From the NCBI GenBank assembly GCA_001557505.1, contig LSAX01000001.1, positions 2,480,001-2,544,000 of the forward strand: a stretch of 64,000 bases of DNA, in the 5' to 3' direction. The DNA comes from Reticulascus tulasneorum. Lineage: Eukaryota > Ascomycota > Sordariomycetes > Glomerellales > Reticulascaceae. Positions 23,005 to 35,000 of this stretch are shown piece after piece. Every line of letters starts with the position of its first letter. The first letter of the stretch is position 1. The notes below the pieces were generated by a model. It made no database searches and had not been told where the DNA came from. It saw nothing but the letters and a program-made list of their open reading frames with translations. The position numbers were made by a program, and so were the translations under genes.

Positions 23005-24399
23005 TACAAAATTCCCGGTCGGCTACCAGCGCCAACCCTGCTGCAAACGTCCGGGACTTCCGGGCAAAGGCAACTTGGCTCGACGAGTTCCTATCGCCCA
23101 CAATCAATCGCCACCCGCGGTCCACGCTGCACTGCACTGCACTGCACTGTGAGATCTTCTCCCACTGCCGGGCCAAGGTGGCTATGCTACCTACGTACTA
23201 AGGTAGCTGGAGCAGCACACCCTTTTCCACGACCTGCAAATAAATAGCTTGTTTTGACGGCGAGCATCCAGCTCTGCGGACAACCCTTGACTAGGAGATG
23301 CTGCAGATATCCGAGTCTATGTTTTGCCTCACTTTTCAGCCGCAAGATGTATTGTAGATCCGTAATAGCCGCGAGTAGTACGAGCCGCCTTCACCTTAGA
23401 AACGCCGTCAACAAGACGACCAGCGGGACTCTCGGAAGTGAGGTGGTGTTGGGGATTTGCAGGCTCGCCAATCAGATCTTCTCTCTCATTCGTGTGAAGT
23501 CACTGGCGGCTGGCATGAGGGGGCCAACTAGGAAGCTCGGAGCGGACGTTTATCTCGGGAGATGGAGCATGAAGCATAAAGTTTCTTTATGGTAAATAGC
23601 TATTTACAAGCTGGGCGAGGCTGCAAGTTATACTCAAGAATAAGACGTCTTTGATCCGTCCACCGCCGTTTACTAATAAAAGTCTTACGTTGTAAGCTGT
23701 CCCGGTTCGTGAGGTTGGGTTCCGAAGAAGCCGGAGCCCCAACTCCACAGTACACACAGTAATCCAGGTGGTCCGCCCGTCGCTGTTAGGCATCACCATA
23801 CTGCACAGATCCGCAGATTCCGGTGGCCTTGCCCTGCCATATCCTGGCAATCCGATTCCTTCCCTTTACCCTCTACTATGTGGTAGGTCTGCATGATTCG
23901 GCACTTGATAGACAAGCTCGTTCTGACTCGCCAACGGGAGTGCAGAGTCGCGTGAGCAGGCGTTGGCATCCAATGCCCACCTGTCATCGCTCTGCATATT
24001 CCTTCGATCCCGATCCCATAAGCCAGAGGCCAGCAAGGTGACACCTCCAGGCATCGTGGCCGGATCCTTGAGATCCTTTTAAGGTCCTTTCTATACCATC
24101 CCATCCATTTCCCATTGCAGATCCGTGACGCCGCGCTAAGATTATTGCATCCATTCCGGAAATCCGACAAGCCCGAAGACCGCCTTCCGATTTGTTACGG
24201 AAAATAGTAAAACACAGACGAATGTGTGCCAAGTCACCGTGGGTGAATAACATGGGTTCGTGGTCTTTTAAGAGAGCACGCGAGTGCGTCGAATTCTTTG
24301 ATCCATGTTTTGTTTTCTGATTTGTTCTTCGGTTTTTCGGTTGTTGGGGTTTTTTTTTTTTCGCTCACTTGAATCGATATCTCTTCTCGCTTCATTCGT
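23005..24399. other. Intergenic; GH5 promoter and 3' end of receptor gene
   Basis: No gene recognised. A short TGCAC tandem repeat is at 23127-23149. Short overlapping frames at 23587-24253 match nothing known. Confidence 0.6.
23127..23149. repeat. Short (TGCAC)n tandem repeat
   Basis: About four and a half copies of a 5-bp unit, 120-145 bases upstream of the GH5 start codon. Confidence 0.85.
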
Positions 24400-26063
24400 C
24401 TATATTCTGTTCATGCCCAGTGGGTTCATGTCTTCGAAGCCATCTGGGTTATTTCGAGCCTCAGGTCTGGCGTATGTTTGTCTTACGTCCCATTGAGGTG
24501 TCGGTGGGGGTCGCGGGCTCGAGAACGATCGGACTGGTGGCTGATAACGGGCAGCCTGCCCAAAGTAATCGGGGGTTCTGCGGCCGCTAGTTGGGCTCAT
24601 GGGTGATTTGACTGGATCAATGGGTGTTACAACGGCGCTTGAGTCTCTTGACAACATCTCGTACGCACGGGTATCTTTCTTCATGTCGTATCGAGCATCG
24701 ACCGACACGAACTCCTTCTTCTCTCGGATGCCTCCAAACGACTTGAAAAAGTCAACCCAGCCGGTGACCATAGTCCAGCGGCCTAGTAGGAAAACTAGCC
24801 ATATACCGTTCAACTGCTTCTCGTTAGACTCTGGGTCGCGCCACTATACGTGTCCGGGAGAAGTCACTTACACCTAGGAGAAGCAGCACGGCCGTGATGG
24901 TCGCTTCGTTGACAACGATGCTGCTGGCTTTGTCCAAGCACTTATTCTTGTCGCCTCCTGCACCCACAAGGCAAAGAACCCAGTCCTGGGCAATACTCGC
25001 GTCCTTTTGGACAGCCTCGACAGTGTTGTCTTGGAACACGAAGATGACGGAGAAGAAGACGACGTCGCAAATGATAATCAGGACAATCGCAATACCTCTC
25101 CACTGGAGCTGGATGACTCGCCGCACACGGCGGTAAGCTTGTCGGGGAGTCATGGTCCGAACACTGTTGGCGTAAGTTGGCAAGCTGGATCCTTCGGTCG
25201 ATGCGCTGTTGTCGGCCAAAGAGGCAAGGTAAACCTTGATACAGTAGCCGAATGTGGCAAACTGAATAATGACAGTGAGACCGGCGAAAACAAGAAGAGG
25301 AATCCAGAAGTCTGCAAGACTGTTCTTGTGGTTAATGTGGCACGTGGCTCCGAAACGGAATGACACGCCGCTGAAAACGAGAGCCAGGACAATGGCGATG
25401 ATAGGGATGCCCCAACCGGTGATTTGGGAGAAGATCATGTAGTTTCGGCCAACCACCACTTGCCAGCAGATCTGGAGGTGAAGGGACAATGCTCGTAGGA
25501 AAACCCACATCACACCGGCCCAACCACCAAAGATCAGCAGTGTACCGGAAACACCGCATACGCTGCTGGTTGCCATGCCGTGTGGTGTAATGGGGTTGAA
25601 GCATTGCTCTGGCTGGGCGGCTAGGGGGACCACGAAACCAAGCTGAGAGTGCGTTAGCCCGACGTTCAGACCATTCGTAGTACAATCCAACTCACGTTCA
25701 TGAGCGTTACAGCCGATGTAAGACAGATACTTAGATAATGCCTATGTGTTTTCTCAACGGGCAGGAATGCCCATGTCAAAAGCAGGAAGACGCAGCAGAT
25801 AGTTCCTACAACAGAAACCCAGTTGGCAATGGCGGTTAACGTTATGAAATAATCGGGATACACCCAGTCCGTCAAGGGGCAGGGTAAGCAGCATTCCAGG
25901 GTCTCTGTGAGCTTCTGGCACAGTCGGCCTTCGGTAACTAGGTTGAGTTGTCAGCACCAAACTTCCGCCCAAGGCCGTCCTCACACTTACATCCACCATC
26001 TCCGAACAAATTCGAGTTGAAAAAAGGTGCCGGGCATCCTCCTCGATCAAGTGCCTCCGTCAT
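24400..26063 (-). CDS. Frizzled/Smoothened-like seven-helix receptor (fungal GPCR-like)
   Basis: Exons on the minus strand are 26063-25991, 25937-25696, 25642-24872 and 24813-24400, giving 499 aa with matching phases. A short extracellular N-terminus contains a CCLPCPLTDWVYPDYF block, followed by seven hydrophobic segments including PVEKTHRHYLSICL, a long GTLLIFGGWAGVMWVFLRAL helix, LADFWIPLLVFAG and VLIIICDVVFFSVIFVF. The order and the conserved motifs match fungal membrane proteins with similarity to the Frizzled/Smoothened region. The large N-terminal Cys-rich ligand domain of animal Frizzled is absent. The cytosolic tail of about 120 residues is rich in Ser, Thr and Pro (for example VTPIDPVKSPMSPTSGRRTP), so phosphorylation is likely. 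Ligand and coupling are unknown. The start at 26063 was chosen because an upstream in-frame ATG would add residues not expected in the family. Confidence 0.8.
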
Positions 26064-29000
26064 CGTGACCTCGATGCAGCTCTCTTTGGTGAATGACGAG
26101 CGGAACCGAAGGACGGTACTTGATAAAGATATTTTGCCACTGCAGGCTATCTCGCAATTAAACCCCAATTAAGTTGCGCTATGAACAGCCACAACGTGTG
26201 AGAGTCTAGCTCGAACTTGGACGTCAGGACGACAGGTGACACTGGGCTATGGACGACTTGACGCAGACGGCGTATTCACTTCGTGGGACCGTGGGTAGTA
26301 GGAGTAGTTTCATAGGCCCGTCCGAACAAGTTGTATTCTGCTCGGGCTGTCTCGCTGAGAAAGAAGCTGCGGTATAGGGCGAAGGGCGAAAGAATTATGG
26401 CCAGCGGGAGAGGAACAAGTGAGTGTATGCGTGGCAAACTGTTGCGTATTAGAAAGTTGACGGGAGGGTCGTCATGGCGTGAGGGTGAGAGCAGATATCA
26501 CGACAACGCAGACAAGACCGTAAGAGTCCGCTGGTGTAAAGGTCGGTACGAAGGAGAGTCGAGGGGTTTGCAGAGAAGATCCAGAAGCAAGATCACGAAG
26601 CTAGAGCGCGAGAGGGAGGGTGGGCACATATGTACAAATGGGCTGCGATGACTGGAGCTGACCTTCTCTCATTAACTGCGACTGGTCTGCCCTCTCGCCT
26701 CTCCCCATTCGTGTGGCCAAAGCCAAGGGCCAACACGACATGGATCCACGGTGCAAGGAAGGCAGGACATAGGGACCAGGCCTCGGGAGCGGATATTTTC
26801 TGTCGACTCTGCATCTTCCATTCTAGCACTAGCATCGAATGATGGTCGAGAGCAGGGGGGCCCTAATGACACCGAATTGGGGCAAAAGGGTGTTTTCTTA
26901 GAATACCCCGAACTGTCCTCTCTGATCGCGGTCCCCAGGTGTGGAGCCTCTGCTCTCGCGTCAAGCCATGAGTCGGGGGGTCTTCGGTCTCCGCCTCCCT
27001 ATTGGGGGATCAAGTATGCAGACAGGGGCCGTACTCGAGGACGCCATGCGAGGGAAGAGAAGGTGGGTGGATGGTTGTCAACGGCCCATATTCCTGGAAT
27101 CCCAGTCGACGACCGGGGAGGGGGGCGTGGAGATGGAGATTATGACACCCCTTCACTTTGGAGAGGAGAGAACAGGGTGCGGGCTTCGGTGGGGCCTTGG
27201 CCCATCGTATGGTTAGGACAAGGGGAGGGCATTCCGGACCGGGGGGGAGGCCATCTGGAACCCCACCAATGCGGTGACTGGATTTTGTCTGGTGAGGGAA
27301 CTTAGAGGCAACCAGTGGGGCAGCTGTTCTTCCAGGCTAATTGGCCTACAAGGTAGCTGCGTGTTAGCAGCAGACCGCGCAGTTTTCAGGTCGCTCGGTC
27401 ACTGCAGCCCGCTAACGCTCACCAGTCACACAGCGCGAATGCCCTAGAAAGGCCCGTCTTAAAGCCCTGACCTCGCACCAGTGTTCCGCTGAACGCCACC
27501 GACTGAGTCGATGCAGACGGTGCCATGGTGAATGTCTGCATGGCAGCCTACCTTACCTATGCCAGTGGGGGAGTACCGGTACTTTCGTGGGAAGATGGTG
27601 CGAGGAAAAGGAGTCATTCGCTCCTCAACAAACCCCAACATAGTTACCAGTGACACGAAGAGAGACCTTCCCACCCCCCGGCGATCCAAGCAACGATAAC
27701 ACAGCATCACCAATTTTTGCTTTTAATTATTTACAACTCGAACAAGCTCATCAATTGAATCTCTGAGTCGTGGCGGGCAAGAGGCCTCTGTGGCACCTCA
27801 CAACGCCTGAGGCGTATATAAAAATACACCTCCAATCGGCGACTCCATGCGAGCGTCTTGACGCAGATCTTCATGTGCGACATGCGTCTCGGCCGGGCAC
27901 AGCAGAGACAACGTCTTGGGTCGCCATTGGCATTTCTTGCCCGGCCTCTGCGCGCTGGGCATTCTGCTCAGCCACGTCCACCACCTCTTCGTCTGTTGCA
28001 CTGCGTCCAGGCAGCGCAGGACCCGCGGACCCGTGAACCCGAATGCCCCTGTGATCAACCGCTGTCTTTGGTATTCGTGGTATGTTAGAGATGCTCAAGG
28101 CTTCTTCCCGTTTTCTTTGCTCTCCTGACCCCACCGGACCGACTGTTTCAGGGCGATGCAGTCCAATCTAGCGGTAGGTGCGGTCGAGGAGCGTTTTAAG
28201 AACTTCGCTGGTTAGCTCCATGTGGCTTGGCTTCTTAAGACTTGCAGCGACTTGGTACGTACGTAAACGATCTAGCGAGCAATTCGAGGACGTGCGATCG
28301 TGCACAGAGAAGAGACCAAACAAACACGAATCGACAATCGGGTCTACGCAAATAGCGAATGGTCGCGGGAGAGAAAGAGAGTATCGTCGGTCTGTTCCGA
28401 CAACGCCTGCAATCATGTTTTGTGCAGCCTACAATTGATCGCCAGCTTCGCCCCTTGTGACTGGACCATGTACTACGCCGTACTTCGAACCGCATACCTT
28501 TTTGCCTCCCCAGGTCGCCCAGGCCCATCTCCCCTGGACCTTGGCGTATACCGTCGATGCCATGTTGCCCGACTTGCGTGACCTGACCCTCGCCGCAGCC
28601 AGTCGACCTTAGGGCTGAGATTCGCGAGCACGAGGGCATCTCCTCAGCTTCCATCCTAGCTGAGGAGAGCAACTGAAACCAACCGATTGTTCGCCCCCCC
28701 AATGACTAGCAGATGGTGGATGATACCGGCACATGGCTACCACTAGACAAATAGCAATGCCGTCTCATCCTCTCTCTCCTGGTAAAAGCCTGCGTTTAAC
28801 AACTTTAGCGTGCCGTTTGAGCTGTTCCTGGCTAGGTCCAATAGGACTACATGCCACTGATTGACAGCGCCGCGCCGCGCCGAGCTAAGAGACATTCAAG
28901 ACACCAAACGCCAGACATACTAGAAGGCAAGAGACCACAGCACCCCCGTGAGTTGTAGAGGTACTTACAAGATCGACATTTTCTACCCTCTATTCCCTTG

Positions 29001-32000
29001 TTGCCCCAGATCTGGAGTCAATTCTAGTGGACAGGCACGCCTGGTCTTCCCATGCCTGCCGTCTCCTCGCGGCTAGTCCAATTATAGGGTCCATCCTAAA
29101 TTGAGCCCCATCTAATGGCCCTGTCAACCACGCGTGGTAAAGGGGGAAACCCTCATCGGTTCTGCGAAGGATTCCTCTTTGGAAGCAATTCTAAAGTCCC
29201 AATTCATTTGTAGCTGCTAGATGCAATTTAACGAATGCAGGATAGTCTTTCCCAACAGACGACCGACACCCAAACCAACCGCAGAAACTCATCCATGATG
29301 AAATCCACTTTAGCCACTGCAAAGCGAGATGACGAACGAGTTAAAAAAGGGAGACGGGACACAAGCCACGGTCACGTTTCTGTGGCCCGTAAACCCACCA
29401 TCTAGACGCCTCTGAGGGCGCGATCGCGTGCAGTGGAGCGAACCTCTCAGAGGGCAAGGCGCCATCCCGGCCATCTCACTGGTCTCCCGGCCGTTCTCTG
29501 TCGTCCATCCAGAACCCCTGCTGCTCCAACTGTGAACTTCCAACCCCCTCTATGCCTTGTAAATTTGACTTGCCTTGCCCGCTGATGCACAACAGGAGCC
29601 AACATCGATCTCGTCACGGCTCCAATCAACATCTCAATTGAGCAACAGCGCTGGTCACGTTGGGGACTGCTACAGCGATCACGCGTCTTACCATCTGGTT
29701 GCGGCAAAGCCATTAGCTCCCGACTGCTCGGGGCCCAGCCTTGCTGGGATCGCGGGGCGCGTGGAGAAAGGTGTACTTCCCGGTTTGTTGCCTGTCTCCT
29801 TTCTTGCGTTTTGCAGGCCCCGAAGAATGAAGCAGGAGATACAGGGACAGCGGAGTGAAGATGCCGTAGTAGGATCGCGCACATAGATGCCGATCAATGG
29901 TACCGAACAATGTGGGAATTGGAACGCTGCTGCGCCTTTGGAGTGCATAGATGATTGATATGGGGAACCGCGGAATTACAATGTTTTTCTGAGATCGACA
30001 GTCGGCTCATCTTTGTTCAACGTTCCCTTGGTACAGACCCTCGTAGTAAACGGTCTCTGCGTTATAGGATGATGGCGCCATTACTTCGCATTTCGCACAG
30101 GAGACCCCTTATTGTTAGGCGTCTTAATATCAGAGACTGGATGTGGTTGTGGGGATAGCGACCACATGAAATCTCCAGGAAGTCTTGACCCACACACCAT
30201 CTACACGGTCGCGCGTCCAGACGCAGTCGACGTCTTACAAGGCGGATGAACTCGAGAGATTGCCGCTTATGCGAAAGTTCACCGAGTACGTGTTGAATTG
30301 CGATGACGCACTTGGGCTCCGCATCGACAGAGCTAACATCTTTTTAGGGCAAACCGCCCTAGGGCTACCCGGTGAACAGCCATTGTTCTCTTCCTCGGGC
30401 ACCCGCAAACTGAAGAGGACATGTTTCCAACGACAGCGCACTTACGGGGCGACTACTCTTGCGTCTTGCCAATGCTACTGCCATGCCTTCCGAAACACTT
30501 TGCCTCGTCATTCCAGTGAATGGAACGGAGCAGACGGTTTCGGAGCACATCGGACGTTTCTCTGCACCTCTGGTTGGCCATGCTGAGGAGAGGACGGTGG
30601 TAAGTGACGCGGCGGTATAGCCGACTCGATCGGTCTCTGTTTCACATATATCCCCCACTCCGTCGACGAGCCGTCCTCGCGCCCGGAATAGTCCCGCTAG
30701 CATGCACTGCAAAGCTTCGGCCAACACACACCGCTGAATAGTTAGGTGGCTGGTATCTGGTGTCTGAATAGAGGACTGACTGTCCATGTTTTCTCCCATC
30801 CCCTTCCGATCTTCTGCAAGGTTGTAGCAGCATATATGTACGAAATCATGTTGGTACCGATCTGCAGAATGGGGCATTCTCAAACTCCTCGGCGAGTTTT
30901 TCGTCCCAGGTCTTGCAGAGATATAGCATGAAACTCCACTACCGAGCAGCATCTCGGGTGTTCGCCGGCCATCAGGAGTTGTCGAGGTTTCATCAGCATC
31001 ATATCCTCACCTTGGTATGTGTCTGTTGGAACCGCTCTAGCCTTTCAATCCACGAGTTCCTGCTGTCACTGGCTTCACAAGCGTGATCCGGATGCCGAAA
31101 ACCGGGGTCTTCTGGCCTTCCAGCGTCGGGCAAGTCATTTTACATCATACATCATGCATCAATAGATCTTCATGCCCACCATCTCGCCGAAGCGATCACG
31201 TCAAAACTCCTCGACATGAGATTGTCGAGGGGGATCATGGCCAGTGCCCCAGCAAGCCGGCCTCAATCTCGTTCTACATCTGAACGTGCTCGACTCCCGA
31301 CTGGACAACCATCTGGCTGGCAGTGTAGGTCCCGGGAAGGATGAATGAAGGTCTCGAGACACACATCTGCGACACATCAAAGACTAGCCGGCAGCGGAAC
31401 CATTTGCGGCTGGCTGTCTGATTGTTGCACCATGATATTGCATCTCTTCGGACTCCTCTCGCCACCATTCGATAGGACCGACTCGAACCCCCATCTTCTC
31501 CTGCTGCCTTCGACACTTCAAACATCCCGCATGCACATGGAAATGGGGCTTCGGTATCCATCCTTAAACCGTCAGATCTGACAAGGTGTGACACACTTGA
31601 CGGGATAACATTCTAGAAGACTCGGGGAATCTGCACAGAATGGCCCCCCAAAAAACGCGGCACCAAGCCCACCTGCTTGATTGGGTATAGGCGTCCTGAA
31701 AGCCATATCAGTTGCAAATTATACCCTGATCCATCCCGCTCTCCGTGTCTCAGACGGGCCAGAATGGATTGAACCCAAAAATGAGCGTTGAGCCAAGCGG
31801 CTGAGCGATTAACAATAGGGTTATCGTCCAATATGCCAAACCCGTTGTCCTCTCCCTGGTTTTTTCTGGTCGACCACTATGCGGAAGAATGGGTGTGCGA
31901 TGCGCACACTTCGTAGCTGATCAGCTCTGCCACGGCACGCACATATATTCAGGGGAAATTGACACAATGCCGACTCGCGTGATGCGGGCAGGCTCCACGT

Positions 32001-35000
32001 TGGCACACGCCCTGGATGTGGTTGTATTTCGCCGTACTCTTAGATGATGGCCCCAATTCGGCTTTTTTCTCGGGTCGAGGGTGGTGCTGACGGCCTGCAA
32101 TGCTAGCACGGCCTACCACCCGCACGGCCGCATCGCACGTACAATGCAGCCTCGGGGCACAGAGATTCCTTTCCGTATGGGCGACCCAGAGGCTTAACTC
32201 CAACTAAACGTTACATCCACATCAATATTTCTCGATCGAAGCTCTATGGATCTACGCTATTTCGAGGGGGTCTCATTACACGTTGTAGAGGTAATAAGGC
32301 ACTCAGGGCAACTCTGCCGTTGCTCCCTCTCTCGCAGGCCTGCCTCGCCCCACCCGATGCAACACGGTGCACGGTGAAGAGCCAAGATCGACAGCACACA
32401 AGCAATATGTAATGACAAGAGTAATAACATAGTACTGGATATTTTGCCATCGCTACCTAGACCGCGGGTACTTGGTTACTGTTAAATGGGAAATATATGG
32501 ATTTACGCAGATGAGAGTGCTATGCAACCGGGTGGCATGCATAAAGGATCCAAGTTGTATCTGACCATTGGCATGTGTGGATGAAACTCTCACACCCATA
32601 TGCTTCGCCAAATGTCTGCTATTTTGGGGGTTAAGCTTCGAAGTGGTATTCAACGAAACAGAGACGCATCCGCGCTGCCGGTTTCTTAGGGCCGAACTAC
32701 TGCCTCTTCACCCAATATGCGACACGCTACACCTGCAACCACTCCGGCACTAGGAACGCACGGCGGTCCTCCTGAAATGGGAACGTCTCATTCGCTTGCA
32801 CAAACTACGTAGGCGTAGGAAGAGAACCCGAGAGGGTTTCCTGTCTAGGAGTGACGTCGCTACCAAAGAAAATAGGCCATCTATTGCCTCACGCTTGGAT
32901 AAATAGCCAGTATTCATAGGGTGCATTAGGTATCCGGAATCCTACCCAGGCGTCGGTCTCGTTTGCTCTCCACACTTGACCGGGCAAGCGTACTACGCAT
33001 TACGGCAGTGTTCGGTAGACTGTCCGCACGCGCCAGACTGTTTGACAGAATTGCATAAAGTTGCCAGTAAAACCACAGCCCCGGTTTTCATCCCAACTTG
33101 TCTGCATCTGGAAGTTGTACGAATCAGGAATCTCGATTGTCTGACTGAGTTCTTTGCTTGGCTTCCTCGACCCCCTTGGCTATCTTGAATGATGGGTTCT
33201 CTCTAATAGCTTTTGAAGGATGCAGATGCTAGAAAGGATCTCTTGGAAACGAACAATTGGCAGTAGCAATTGCCACATTTGGACTTGCAGCGTAGTACTT
33301 ACCTACACACGCGACGACAGATGAACGAACTTTATTGGAACAGGGTTTGTTCATCCTAGTGTAGGGTCCCCCCCAGAAGTGTGTATGTATGAGGTTCCCA
33401 AAGGGTCTGGCCGATGTTCCCCAGAATCCCAAGAATTCCAGCGCGAACTCCTTCGGCCAGGACCGCTGAACGGTTTTTTGGTTGGTTTTTTTCTTCGTGA
33501 CGACGATGCCCGGCCACCGGGGCCAGGGGTCGATGTTCGGGGAGGTCGCCCCAGGTACCACCGTGGGAGCGGAACGGAGGACTAACCTTATTCGGAAGAT
33601 GCCCCGAAATGGGACACAGCAAAGCCAGGGTGGGAGGAAAGGGGGGAACTATTCCGCAATTGTGATCTGCCCACCCCCCCCCCCCCCCCCTCTCTCTCTG
33701 CCATTGCGAGCCCGGAAAATGCGTGTAGACCCAGAACCACGTTCCGACCCAAGATCTTGACGATGGGGCATGTCAATGTCAATGCGTGATGACCAGACCC
33801 ATGATGGGTGTGCTGCACTGAGAAATTTCAGAAGGGGGGGCTTCTGGCTTGGCTTCGGCCACAGACTTCCCTTCTATCCACTTCCACTCTTCAGGCTCTC
33901 CCCCGCCTGCCATGAAATCTCGAGAAGCACTATGCCGCCCTCAAGCGTCATCCACATGGCTGCCCTGCCAGATAACTTAACCGTTGTTGCAACGAGCAGT
34001 GTCGCCCAGGGAGCCGGCAAGGGCACGTCCACGACGAACTAACGGGGCTGATAGGAACTCTCTGTAGATTGCCACGACTGTGCCGTATCAATACCGTACT
34101 CCAGCTTGTGCACGGACAGGAACTCATTCAAACTGCAAATGAACATTCTGCAGAGAGGGTAATTGATGACAGCGCCACCATATTACTCCTCGTAAAAGTT
34201 TAATGTTCCCACGAGATATGGATCTGACAGCAGCCTTTTCCCTCGCGTCTGAGAGAACCAAACTTACGGAGAACGAGGGGAGTGGATAACTCGGCTTCCG
34301 TCATTCATGCCATCATTCGAGGCTGGGGCTTGGCTCTGGCTTTCAGTTCATCGCATAATCTTCCGAGATATCATTTCCGCGAGGATAACCATCTAAATAC
34401 TGTATCCACGGGCTTGGCTGTCGCGAGATAGTGGCCGTCCGATCTGCAATCTGCTGCCCGTCAAAGGGGAGGGAGTTTGCTGTCCCGAGCTCTTAGGGCA
34501 GATTGCGCCAGACTATCTCTCTGCGGATACTGTTCCTCTCATCTTGTTAGACAATCTTATTGCTCTCCTTCTCCGCAAAAGTCTGAGGGACTTTTGACAC
34601 CTCAATAGTTCGACCCACCATCCTGGAGATCATGAGAAAAGATTAGTCGAAGGTAACGCTAGATGACTGAACTGGGACAACGCGTTCAACGATACTCCTG
34701 GTCGAGGTGCCATCGTTCATGCTGATCATTACTGCAGTAGCCGTCACCCTCAATGTTGCTCCTGTCAGATTTGTCTCCACTTATCAAGAGAACTCCACGA
34801 AGTGAGCGCGTCAATGTCAACCCCATGAAGCCGCTTAAGAGGGAAATCCCATCGGCTCGGTGGGCATTAGAGACTCACTTGCACCGCAATCCGTTGACTT
34901 GACTCCATCCTCGCAAATCCTCTGAGCTTCCCCGCTCCGCATTGATGGAGCTTGGCCTTGCTCAAGTGGGGGCCGGATGGATATTCTGTGGCCTTGTGTG

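Noticed and set aside
30365..30952. 195-codon minus frame in the gene-poor interval
   Set aside because: No motif, no splice context, and composition not protein-like; kept only as a landmark.
31475..31500. B-box-like sequence on the minus strand suggesting a tRNA
   Set aside because: No matching A box or cloverleaf arms at the right distance.
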